Assembly: GCF_003860125.1 (NCBI RefSeq)
Contig: NZ_RQYL01000004.1
Span: forward strand, 113,561-177,560
Origin: Fretibacterium sp. OH1220_COT-178
Lineage (GTDB): Bacteria > Synergistota > Synergistia > Synergistales > Aminobacteriaceae
DNA: 64,000 nucleotides
Direction: 5' to 3'
Positions 18,712 through 26,475 of the stretch are shown here, in pieces (position 1 is the stretch's first letter; the number at the start of each line of letters is the position of its first letter). A model generated the notes under the pieces. It ran no database searches. It saw nothing but the letters and a program-made list of their open reading frames with translations, and had not been told where the DNA came from. The position numbers and the translations under genes are program-made.

Positions 18712-19287
18712 TTATTGCTCCATCAGAATCTTGCTTCCACCGATAAGGTATTCCATCCCCGACCAGACCGTCAGGATCATGGCGATCCACATCAGGACCA
18801 TGCCGCCCGGGATCTTCAGGATCAGCATCGTGAGGGCCAGGATCTGAAAGACCGTCTTCAGCTTCCCTCCCTTGGAAGCCGCAATAACGACCCCCTCCGC
18901 CGCCGCGACCAGCCGCAGCCCCGTCACGACGAACTCGCGGGTGATGATGACCAGTACGATCCAGGCCGGAATGCGGTGGAGCTCGACCAGAGCGATCATC
19001 GCCGCGATGACCAGCACCTTGTCCGCAAGTGGATCGATAAATTTGCCGAGGGTCGTGACCAGACGATGCTTGCGCGCGATGTACCCATCAAGCGAGTCCG
19101 TCAACGCCGCGACGACGAACACCGCCCCGGCCAGAATGTCCCCCCAGGCAGGAGGATCGTCCTCGAGGAAGCCCAGAAAAGGAACGGCCCCGCTGATTTT
19201 TAACGAGAGAAACAGCAGTACGAGAGGGGCCAGAAAGACGCGGACCAAGCTGAGCATGTTGGGCAAGTTCAGAGCCTTCGCACTCAA
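18712..19287 (-). CDS. pgsA: CDP-diacylglycerol--glycerol-3-phosphate 3-phosphatidyltransferase
   Basis: 191 residues, an integral membrane enzyme that makes phosphatidylglycerophosphate, the precursor of phosphatidylglycerol. The CDP-alcohol phosphotransferase motif is complete: D-x2-DG-x2-AR (DSLDGYIAR), then G-x3-D-x3-D (GKFIDPLADK). Several hydrophobic helices follow. The start is read as TTG at 19287, downstream of GGAGGTG, giving the usual NLPNMLSLVR N-terminus. It is upstream of mntP on the same strand. Confidence 0.93.
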   Translation of the reverse strand: MSAKALNLPNMLSLVRVFLAPLVLLFLSLKISGAVPFLGFLEDDPPAWGDILAGAVFVVAALTDSLDGYIARKHRLVTTLGKFIDPLADKVLVIAAMIALVELHRIPAWIVLVIITREFVVTGLRLVAAAEGVVIAASKGGKLKTVFQILALTMLILKIPGGMVLMWIAMILTVWSGMEYLIGGSKILMEQ

Positions 19288-19357
19288 AATTGGATCACAC
19301 CTCCAAGGTTCGCTCGCGCAGACCACAGATATTCGGACGTCAGCCCGGTGGTTCAAA

Positions 19358-19363
19358 ATTATA
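19358..19363 (-). promoter_or_regulatory. putative -10 for pgsA
   Basis: A perfect TATAAT on minus, about 70 bases before the TTG start. There is no TGn extension and no clear -35. Confidence 0.4.
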
Positions 19364-19456
19364 GCTCAAAAAACGGAGAAAACCTCCTTCCCCGCCTTCA
19401 GACGAAAAAATTCCTGCGAAGATTGTTCCAACGATCCAATCGGTCACAGGCTTCGT

Positions 19457-19485
19457 TTGACAAGGGAAGTCCCGGTTGATATCAT
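19457..19485 (+). promoter_or_regulatory. sigma-70 promoter for larA homologue
   Basis: A consensus -35 TTGACA (19457-19462) is followed after exactly 17 bases by TATCAT (19480-19485). The predicted transcript would have a leader of about 270 bases before larA. This is the best-formed promoter in the window. Confidence 0.7.
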
Positions 19486-19491
19486 AGCCCT

Positions 19492-19762
19492 CAATTCTCA
19501 ATCGAGAAGCAGTTGTTCATCTTTTTTGAAGGCGTTCAGTTTATTAGAGGGAGCGGAGTTCCAAATGGGCGGTTCGCGCATTTTCATGCCTGCGGCAGCA
19601 ATCATAGGTACGATGGCTATTCCGTCTCCGGGGGAAGGACGGCGCGGATCGTGTCCTTTTTGATTTAACCGGCATGCCTCAAACGGCGGCTGAAATTCAA
19701 GGGGAGGGCGAATCCGTACGAGGTTCCCCCTTCCCGATTTTTTATCGGGAGGAGCGATCGAT
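19492..19762 (+). promoter_or_regulatory. long larA leader with Shine-Dalgarno hairpin
   Basis: About 270 untranslated bases precede larA. Near the end, TCCCGAT (19732-19738) pairs perfectly with ATCGGGA (19744-19750) across a five-T loop. The 3' arm includes GGGA, the start of the GGGAGGAG ribosome site of larA, so the stem would partly hide it. I did not recognise a known riboswitch class. Confidence 0.45.
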
Positions 19763-21052
19763 ATGGGAAAACACAAGATGAAGTTCGACAGAGAGGTTCT
19801 GGAGGTGGACATCCCGGACTCCGATCTGCTGGGCGTCCTGCGGAGCCGTGAAGTCCCCTGCGCCCCCTCGGAAGAAGAAGCCGTCCGGGAGGCGCTGGCC
19901 AATCCGATCGGCAGTCCCAGACTCGAGGACATCGTCAAGCCGGGGGAGAAGGTCTGCATCGTCACCTGCGACGTCACCCGGCTGTGGCAGCACCCCAGCG
20001 TCTATCTTCCCATTCTGGTGGAGGAGCTCAACGCCATCGGCGTGCCGGACGAGGACATTTTCTTTCTTTCGGGGACGGGGACGCACCGCAATCAGAGCCC
20101 GGAGGAGCACAAGGCCATCCTCGGCGAGGACCTGTACCGCCGCTGCAAGATCTACGACCACGACAGCCGGAGCGACGCGATGGCCGACTTCGGCGTCACG
20201 AGCCGGGGCACGCCCGTCCGCTTCAACAAGCGTGCTGCAGACAGCGACCACGTGATCGTCACCGGAGGCGTCGTCTATCACTTCATGGCCGGCTGGGGCG
20301 GGGGCAAGAAGGGCATCCTTCCCGGCATCGCGGCCTACGAGACCGTCATGGCCAACCATGCCCTGGCGCTCGACCCCATCCCCGGAAAGGGACGCAATCC
20401 GGTCTGCCGGACCGGCAATATCGACGGGAACCTGATTCATATGGATATGGTGGAGGCGGTCGAAAAGCTGAACCCCAGTTTTCTCCTGAACGTCGTCATG
20501 AACGCGTCGGGCAAGATCGGTTGGGCGGTCGCCGGCGACTGGAAGGAAGCCTACAGGAAAGGCATGGAGATCGTGGACAGCGTCGATGCCGTCGAGATCC
20601 CCGAGAAGGCCGACCTGGTGGTGGCCTCCGCCTGCGGATACCCTAAGGACATCAACTTCTACCAGACCTCCAAGACCTTTTTCAACGCTCAGGAGGCCCT
20701 GAAGCCCGGAGGCTCCATGCTGATCCTCAGCGCCTGCACCGAGGGCTACGGAAATGCCGAGGTCCAAACGATGCTCCTCGACTTCAGGGACAACGGCGCA
20801 AGAGAGGCCGAACTGCGGCGCGAGTTCACCATCGCCAAGCACGTCGGGTTCTGCACCGGGGAGGCGGCGGAGAAGTTCGACTTCCACCTCGTGACGAAGA
20901 TGGACCCCGCTCTGCTGGAGGGCACAGGGGTCATCGCCTCCAGGACGGTGGAGGAGGCCATGGAGAAGATCCATGCCAAGCACGGCAGGTCCCTGAAAAC
21001 ATGGCTGATGCCCCAGGGGGCCAACACTCTGCCCAAGCTGCCGGGACAATAA
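19763..21052 (+). CDS. larA: LarA-family nickel-dependent lactate racemase homologue
   Basis: 429 residues matching the LarA family in sequence and spacing. The phosphate-binding DxTR is at D70-R73, and catalytic His candidates are H108 (GTGTHR) and H173 (VYHF). The Lys that anchors the pyridinium nickel-pincer cofactor falls in GGGKKGILPG (K182/K183), the second His in ANH (H199), and a QTSK motif follows later. These align closely with H108, H174, K184 and H200 of Lactobacillus LarA. The family racemises lactate or other 2-hydroxyacids. Cofactor-making larB, larC and larE are not in the window, so substrate and cofactor loading are unproven. It is a single-gene unit with a strong promoter and a downstream hairpin. 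Confidence 0.85.
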   Translation: MGKHKMKFDREVLEVDIPDSDLLGVLRSREVPCAPSEEEAVREALANPIGSPRLEDIVKPGEKVCIVTCDVTRLWQHPSVYLPILVEELNAIGVPDEDIFFLSGTGTHRNQSPEEHKAILGEDLYRRCKIYDHDSRSDAMADFGVTSRGTPVRFNKRAADSDHVIVTGGVVYHFMAGWGGGKKGILPGIAAYETVMANHALALDPIPGKGRNPVCRTGNIDGNLIHMDMVEAVEKLNPSFLLNVVMNASGKIGWAVAGDWKEAYRKGMEIVDSVDAVEIPEKADLVVASACGYPKDINFYQTSKTFFNAQEALKPGGSMLILSACTEGYGNAEVQTMLLDFRDNGAREAELRREFTIAKHVGFCTGEAAEKFDFHLVTKMDPALLEGTGVIASRTVEEAMEKIHAKHGRSLKTWLMPQGANTLPKLPGQ

Positions 21053-21065
21053 AAACACCTCTAAC

Positions 21066-21100
21066 GGAGCGCCCAACGATTGGATATTGTCGGGCGCTCC
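21066..21100 (+). terminator. hairpin downstream of larA
   Basis: A perfect 9-bp stem (GGAGCGCCC / GGGCGCTCC) with a 17-base loop, starting 13 bases past the larA stop. It is followed by AATCCCCC and lacks a U-tract. Confidence 0.55.
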
Positions 21101-21104
21101 AATC

Positions 21105-21693
21105 CCCCAGCCAGGTACTCTCGAGACCATCCGCACGCTGCGGCTGACCCCACAGGACCAAGCTGTCGCCCCTCCCCTCTTCTGACACTGTTTATGGTAC
21201 GTCCCCCTCTCCAAGAGTGGCAAGCTCTCCTTAGTTTTTTGTCCCCTGGATGTGAGTATCCACGAAGACGATGTCATAATATTTTTTGATTCGTTTGCTT
21301 TAACGATCTACATTCGATATCCAGCCGTCCAAGTCCACCGCTACACTGTCCCCCAACTTGTCCGTAGTCGTTTTAACAACGAAACAACATTATCATTGCA
21401 AATATTTTGTTGCTTAGATTTACAATCTAGCTTGCTTTTTATTTACAGCATCAACAAGCCTGTTAAAATGTTTTTGGAAAAAATCGTTAAAATCATTTTA
21501 TGTTATTTTTTGAGTTATTCATAACAAGAAAGCAATATTTTGACAAAGAAAATAAGCCTTGCTGCACAGGGGAAGGAAGTTTGTTTTCTGGACTCGAGCT
21601 CGTCCCATCCAACCTAAGGCTCGTGGAAGGTGGCAGTCTGCTCAAACGACGCATAAAAATGACCTGGAATTCAAATCGGAGGAGACCAAGTGG
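21105..21693. other. AT-rich intergenic region
   Basis: About 590 bases, of which 21230-21660 is strikingly AT-rich compared with the rest of the window. A 90-codon frame at 21252-21524 has no ribosome site and low-complexity hydrophobic content, so I do not call it a gene. No transposase, inverted-repeat ends or tRNA is visible. A TTGACA lies at 21540 but without a matching -10. The region may mark a horizontally acquired segment that continues into the next gene. Confidence 0.5.
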
Positions 21694-22677
21694 ATGTACA
21701 ACAAAACCTGTCTCTTTGTCTTTTTGCTGTTAGGGCTGTTGGTTGGGGCATGGAGTGCGCGCTTCTTTCACACCGATTTTGAAGACAGTTCCAAGAGGAC
21801 TCTTTCCTCCTCGAACACAAATGAAAAGAGAGCAACAGAGACATCGACACTAGCGGTGGAACTGGACTACCGGGGGGAACCTTTTTATGTGCTTTATCCT
21901 GTATCTGACGAAGAGCGCGTGTGGTACGCGTTCAACTGGGCCAACGGACCTCTCGGAGAAAGCAAAACATCACGCTACAGTTGCAACTACGACTCCGATT
22001 ATTTCAAGACAGAGTTGCTCTACGGGCTTTACCTTGGATATCCCATTCTCTACGAGCTAGGACCTAGAAAGTATCTGGACTACTTTACAGACAGCGCAGG
22101 CTGGGGGATGCTTGTCGCCAAGCCCCTCATCTACCTCTACCCGGAGTCTGAGACGGAGGTGACCGTGCGGCTGGACTACAAGGGCAGGCTCACCTGCACT
22201 TACCCCGCGCCCGACCCCGACGGCGCTTGGCGCGTTGTCGCGCGGCCCGACGGCACCCTCACCGACAGGCAGGGCCGGGAGTACAGCTACCTCTTCTGGG
22301 AGGGGGCATCCGACGGAACCCCGCCCGACTTCTCCAGGAGCTTCGTCGTCAGGGGCTCCGATACCGCCGCGTTTCTGCGCGAGAAGCTGTCGTATATGGG
22401 CCTCACCCCGCGCGAGTACAACGAGTTCATCGTCTACTGGCTGCCCCGCATGCAGCACAACCCCTGGAACCTCATTGCCTTTCAGGGGAAGAACTACACC
22501 GACTCCGCCCCCCTGACCGTCACGCCGGAGCCCGACAGCGTCCTCCGCGTCTTCATGGCCTACCGGCCCTTGGACGCCCCGGTCTCCGTACCCCCGCAGG
22601 AGCTGACGCCCTTCGTCCGCAGGGGCTTTACCCTCGTCGAGTGGGGCGGTCAGGGGCCGGAGGAAATAGTCCAATAG
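21694..22677 (+). CDS. membrane-anchored conserved hypothetical protein, 327 aa
   Basis: The N-terminus (MYNKTCLFVFLLLGLLVGAW) is a signal anchor, so most of the protein should be outside the cytoplasmic membrane. The C-terminal two thirds contains a segment I recognise from widely distributed uncharacterised bacterial proteins: KPLIYLYPE, then the G-R-LTCTYP and PDGTL strands, YSYLFWEG, and GLTPREYNEFIVYWLP; I know of no function for it. The start at 21694 has GGAGGAG ten bases upstream. The first 130 codons are AT-rich while the rest is strongly GC-rich, unlike any neighbour. It stands alone between larA and the convergent EF-G-like gene. Confidence 0.75.
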   Translation: MYNKTCLFVFLLLGLLVGAWSARFFHTDFEDSSKRTLSSSNTNEKRATETSTLAVELDYRGEPFYVLYPVSDEERVWYAFNWANGPLGESKTSRYSCNYDSDYFKTELLYGLYLGYPILYELGPRKYLDYFTDSAGWGMLVAKPLIYLYPESETEVTVRLDYKGRLTCTYPAPDPDGAWRVVARPDGTLTDRQGREYSYLFWEGASDGTPPDFSRSFVVRGSDTAAFLREKLSYMGLTPREYNEFIVYWLPRMQHNPWNLIAFQGKNYTDSAPLTVTPEPDSVLRVFMAYRPLDAPVSVPPQELTPFVRRGFTLVEWGGQGPEEIVQ

Positions 22678-22719
22678 GCGATTGGGAGAAGGAAGCGGAG
22701 ACACCTCCGCAGAAAGTAT

Positions 22720-22744
22720 CCGGCCCCCCTCGAGGGGGGGCCGG
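22720..22744. terminator. GC-rich hairpin between convergent genes
   Basis: CCGGCCCCCC pairs with GGGGGG(G)CCGG around a short TCGA loop, between the hypothetical gene on plus and the EF-G-like gene on minus. No U-tract follows on plus; on minus ATACTTTCT follows. Confidence 0.55.
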
Positions 22745-22774
22745 AATGGTTGATGGTCGACAGAGAAAACCTGT

Positions 22775-24862
22775 CTACTCCTCCTCGTCCTCCTGCTTGT
22801 GGGCCGCGATGACCTTCTTGGCGATCTCGGCCGGGACCTCCTCGTAGTGCGAGTATTGCATGGAGAAGCTGCCCTGCCCCGAGGTCATGGAGCGCAGCAC
22901 GATCGCGTAGCGGAACATCTCCGCCAGCGGGGCCTGAGCCTTGACGACCTGGAGCCGGCCGTGGGCCTCCATGCCCATGATGCGGCCGCGGCGGCTGTTG
23001 AAGTCGCCCATCACGTCGCCCATGTACTGGTCCGGGACGGTCACCTCGACGTTCATGATGGGCTCGAGCAGCACGGGCGAGGCGTCCATGATCCCCTTCT
23101 TGAAGGAGAGACGAGTCGCCAGCTTGAAGGACATCTCGGAGCTGTCGACGTCGTGGTAGGAGCCGAAGTAGAGCTCCGCGCGGAAGTCCACCACCGGAAA
23201 GCCCGCCAGGGGCCCCTTGACCATGTACTCGCGCAAGCCCTTCTCGACCGCGGGAATGAAGTTGCGCGGCACGGCTCCCCCCACGATGCTGTCGACGAAC
23301 TCGAACCCGGCGCCGCGCTCCAGCGGGCTGTAGCGGATGTGGACGTCGCCGTACTGCCCATGGCCGCCGCTCTGCTTCTTGTGCTTGCCCTGAGCCTCCG
23401 CCGTCTTGCGGATGGTCTCGCGGTAGGGCACCTGAGGCGTGCGGGTCTCGAGCTCGATCCCGTAACGCTCCTTCATGCGGGCCAGGACGATGTCGATGTG
23501 CAGGTCGCCCATACCGGACAGGACGTTGTCGTGCGTCTCCGGGTTCTTCTCGAAGGTCAACCCGCGATCCTCGTCCAGAGTCTTGGAGATGGCGTTGCCC
23601 AGCTTGTCCTCGTCCGCCCGGCTCTTGGCGATCACGGCCACGCTGTAGACGGGGTTCGGGTACTCGATCCTCCCGTACTGGAACGAGGAACCGCCCTTGG
23701 TCGCCAGGGTGTGGCCGACCTTGGTGCTCTGGAGCTTGGGGATCGCCACGATGTCGCCCGCGATGACCTCCTTGACGTCCTTGCCCTCCTTGCCGCACAT
23801 CAGCTTGAAGGAGCTGATGCGCTCGTCCTCGCCCTTCTTGACGTTGTAGATGTTGTTCCCGTCGGAAGAGAGGGAGCCCGAATAGACGCGGATGAACGAG
23901 AGCTTGCCCACGTAAGGGTCGACCATGACCTTGAAGCAGAGGGCGGAGAAGGGAGCGTTCACGTCAGGACGCACCTCTACGGAATCCTCGCCTTGCATGG
24001 CCTTGACCGCACCGATATCGACGGGGGATGGGAAGTAGTCGGCGATGAAGTCCAAAAGCTGATGCACGCCGATATTGAGGGCGGCAGAACCCGCCAGGAC
24101 CGGCATGACGCGACGCGCCACGATCGCCGCACGCAGCGTCCGGGCAAGGTCGGCGTCGGAGACGGACTCGCCCTCGAGATAGCGCTCCATAAGTGCGTCG
24201 TCCATCTCGACCGCGGCCTCGATCAGGGCCTCTCTGGCCGCCGAAGCGGCATCCGCCATTTCGGCCGGCACGTCGCCCTCCGCAAACTTGCCGCTGCCGT
24301 CCGTCTCATAGATGTAGGCCCTGCCCTTCAGGACGTCGACGATGCCCTTGAAGTGCTCCGCCGAGCCGATGGGCAGGAAGACGGGAAGCGCGTTCTCCGA
24401 GAACTGCTCCCGGATATCCGCCAGAACCTTATCGAAATCCGCGTTCTCGCGGTCCATCTTGGAGATGTAGAAGACGACGGGCTCGTGGTTTGCCGAGGCG
24501 TACTCCCAGGCACGGCCCGTCTGGACCTCCACCCCGCCCACCGCACTGACCAGCAGCAGCGATGCGTCCGAGACGCGGATGGCCGCACTCATCTCCCCCG
24601 CGAAGTCGGCAAAACCGGGGGCATCCAGAGCGAAGAAGGTCTTCCCCCCTCGCTCCATCGTCAGAAGGGAGGTGCTGATCGAGATCTGACGCTTCTGCTC
24701 CTCGGTCTGAAAGTCGCTGACGGTGTTGCCGGCATCCGTCTTGCCCATACGACCGATCTGACCGTTGCAGAAAAGCATGGCCTCGGCCAGGGTGGTCTTT
24801 CCCGCCCCGCCATGGGCGCAGAGCGCAAAACTTCTCGTGTTCTCCGGTTGACGTGCTCCCAT
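22775..24862 (-). CDS. elongation factor G-like protein (EF-G2 type)
   Basis: 695 residues with the five-domain layout of EF-G: GTPase domain, domain II, and domains III-V with HGQYGDVHIRYSPLE and the GDVMGDFNSRRGRI segment of domain V. It is not the standard translocase. The P-loop reads AHGGAGKT (16-23) instead of AHIDAGKT. The DTPGH motif reads DAPGF (80-84), so the His needed for fast GTP hydrolysis is Phe. The base-recognition motif is SKMD (134-137). These match the EF-G-like second-copy family, whose role is uncertain. It is a single gene away from any ribosomal-protein operon, with GAGGAGG upstream of the ATG. An acidic tail (EDEEE) ends the protein. Confidence 0.88.
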   Translation of the reverse strand: MGARQPENTRSFALCAHGGAGKTTLAEAMLFCNGQIGRMGKTDAGNTVSDFQTEEQKRQISISTSLLTMERGGKTFFALDAPGFADFAGEMSAAIRVSDASLLLVSAVGGVEVQTGRAWEYASANHEPVVFYISKMDRENADFDKVLADIREQFSENALPVFLPIGSAEHFKGIVDVLKGRAYIYETDGSGKFAEGDVPAEMADAASAAREALIEAAVEMDDALMERYLEGESVSDADLARTLRAAIVARRVMPVLAGSAALNIGVHQLLDFIADYFPSPVDIGAVKAMQGEDSVEVRPDVNAPFSALCFKVMVDPYVGKLSFIRVYSGSLSSDGNNIYNVKKGEDERISSFKLMCGKEGKDVKEVIAGDIVAIPKLQSTKVGHTLATKGGSSFQYGRIEYPNPVYSVAVIAKSRADEDKLGNAISKTLDEDRGLTFEKNPETHDNVLSGMGDLHIDIVLARMKERYGIELETRTPQVPYRETIRKTAEAQGKHKKQSGGHGQYGDVHIRYSPLERGAGFEFVDSIVGGAVPRNFIPAVEKGLREYMVKGPLAGFPVVDFRAELYFGSYHDVDSSEMSFKLATRLSFKKGIMDASPVLLEPIMNVEVTVPDQYMGDVMGDFNSRRGRIMGMEAHGRLQVVKAQAPLAEMFRYAIVLRSMTSGQGSFSMQYSHYEEVPAEIAKKVIAAHKQEDEEE

Positions 24863-24925
24863 CCTCCAACTACCTCCTCTGAAAATTGACGATTTGCATC
24901 ACCGTAAAAACGGCTGCGGATGTCG

Positions 24926-24970
24926 AAAAAAGCCCGCCCCTCCCCTTGCGGAAGCAAGGAGAGAGGCGGG
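24926..24970 (-). terminator. rho-independent terminator of gatCAB
   Basis: GCCCGCC/GGCGGGC and an inner CCTTGC/GCAAGG arm form a long GC-rich hairpin seven bases past the gatB stop. On minus it is immediately followed by TTTTTT (24931-24926). This is a textbook intrinsic terminator. Confidence 0.9.
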
Positions 24971-24976
24971 CGTACA

Positions 24977-26452
24977 TCATTTGGGATCGACTTGAACGGC
25001 CGACTCGAGCGCGGCCGCCACCTCCGGCGGACGAGCCTGGCCCTTCGTCTCCTTCATCACGAGCCCCTGAAGGAACTTCATCTTCTTTCCCTTGGGGTCG
25101 CCACCGGAGCGGATTTCAGCCACGACGTCGGCATTCGCCTCCAGGACGCCGCGGATCGTTTCCGCCAGGGCATCTCCCGCAACACCCCCCTCGGTCACAC
25201 CGCAGGCCTTTACGGCATCGGCGAGGGAAAGCCCCTCCTCCACCATCCGGTCGAACACGGCCTTGGCCTGGGTCGTCGAGAGGCGCCCCTCCTCGACGCG
25301 CCCGACAAGTTCGGCAAGGGCTGCAGGACGGACGGAAAGGCCGTCGAGGGAGATCTGCCGGTCGTTCAGAACGCGCAGGACCTCCGTGCGAACCCAGTTC
25401 GAAGCGCGCAGGGGAGCCGCTCCCGCGGCGACGCAGTCCTCAAAGTACTCGGCCAGATCGCGCGACTCGGTCAGGACCAGGGCCGCATCCTCGGGAAGCT
25501 TCAGCTCGCGGACATAGCGCTCGGCCTTGACATCGGGCATCTCGGGCATCATCGCACGAACCCGGTCCTCCCACTCCTTTGAAATATGAAGGGGCGGAAG
25601 ATCCGGATCGACGATGAACTTGCGGTAGAACGCCTTCGCTCTGGAGCCCGTCGTGACGCCCTTGGCGTCGTTCCAGTGGCGGGTCTCCGGCAGGACCTCT
25701 CCGCCCTGCATCATGATCTTCTTCTGACGCTTGATCTCGTACTCGATGGCGCGCTCCAGGGCGCGAAAGGAATTCATGTTCTTGACCTCGACCTTGCGCC
25801 CCCAGCGGCCGTCGGAACACTTCATGGAGACGTTGGCGTCAAAGCGCATCATGCCCTTCTCCAGATCGACATCCGAGGCACCGGAGTAGCGCACGCGACG
25901 ACGCAGCGTCGTCACGTATTCCACCGCCTCCCGGGCCGAGGAGACGTCGGGCTCCGATACGATCTCGGCGAGGGGCAGTCCGGCCCGATTGTAGTCGACG
26001 TAGGAGGTATCCGCCCCCTCCAACCGTCCGTCCGAAGCGCTGTGGTGGAGCTTTCCCACATCCTCCTCGAGGTGCAGGTGGTGGACCCGGATCCTCTTGG
26101 GCCTTCCCTCGTCGTCATGCACCTCGATGTAGCCCTCGGCGACGATCGGCAGGTCGCACTGGCTGGTCTGATATCCCTTCGGCAGGTCCGGATAGAAATA
26201 GGACTTGCGGAAGAACAGGGAGCTGTGCTGAACCGAGCAGTTCAGGGCCATTCCCGCAAGCAGGCCCTGCTGAACCACGCCCCTGTTGAGAACGGGAAGC
26301 GTGCCGGGCAAGCCCATGCAGACGGGGCAGACGTTCGTGTTCGGCTCGGCGCTCGTGTCCGTGGAACAGCCGCAGAATATTTTGGTGTCCGTCTTGAGCT
26401 GGATATGAATCTCTATCCCGATGACGGGCGTAAAGGTCAGTTCCTTGTCCAT
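24977..26452 (-). CDS. gatB: Asp-tRNA(Asn)/Glu-tRNA(Gln) amidotransferase subunit B
   Basis: 491 residues. This is the kinase and tRNA-binding subunit of the GatCAB complex, which phosphorylates and then amidates mischarged Asp-tRNA-Asn or Glu-tRNA-Gln. Visible signatures are the N-terminal VIGIEIHIQLKT, a Cys-rich zinc site (CGCSTD and CPVCMGLPG), the active-site segment FFRKSYFYPDLPKGYQ, and the C-terminal YqeY-like tail domain. The start at 26452 has GGAGAGGGG upstream; an ATG at 26473, just after the gatA stop, would add seven residues. Its presence implies indirect formation of Asn-tRNA and/or Gln-tRNA. Confidence 0.96.
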   Translation of the reverse strand: MDKELTFTPVIGIEIHIQLKTDTKIFCGCSTDTSAEPNTNVCPVCMGLPGTLPVLNRGVVQQGLLAGMALNCSVQHSSLFFRKSYFYPDLPKGYQTSQCDLPIVAEGYIEVHDDEGRPKRIRVHHLHLEEDVGKLHHSASDGRLEGADTSYVDYNRAGLPLAEIVSEPDVSSAREAVEYVTTLRRRVRYSGASDVDLEKGMMRFDANVSMKCSDGRWGRKVEVKNMNSFRALERAIEYEIKRQKKIMMQGGEVLPETRHWNDAKGVTTGSRAKAFYRKFIVDPDLPPLHISKEWEDRVRAMMPEMPDVKAERYVRELKLPEDAALVLTESRDLAEYFEDCVAAGAAPLRASNWVRTEVLRVLNDRQISLDGLSVRPAALAELVGRVEEGRLSTTQAKAVFDRMVEEGLSLADAVKACGVTEGGVAGDALAETIRGVLEANADVVAEIRSGGDPKGKKMKFLQGLVMKETKGQARPPEVAAALESAVQVDPK

Positions 26453-26475
26453 TTTTCCCCTCTCCTCGGACATGA

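Noticed and set aside
21252..21524. 90-codon gene in the AT-rich region
   Set aside because: No ribosome site, no recognisable domain, and expected by chance in AT-rich sequence.
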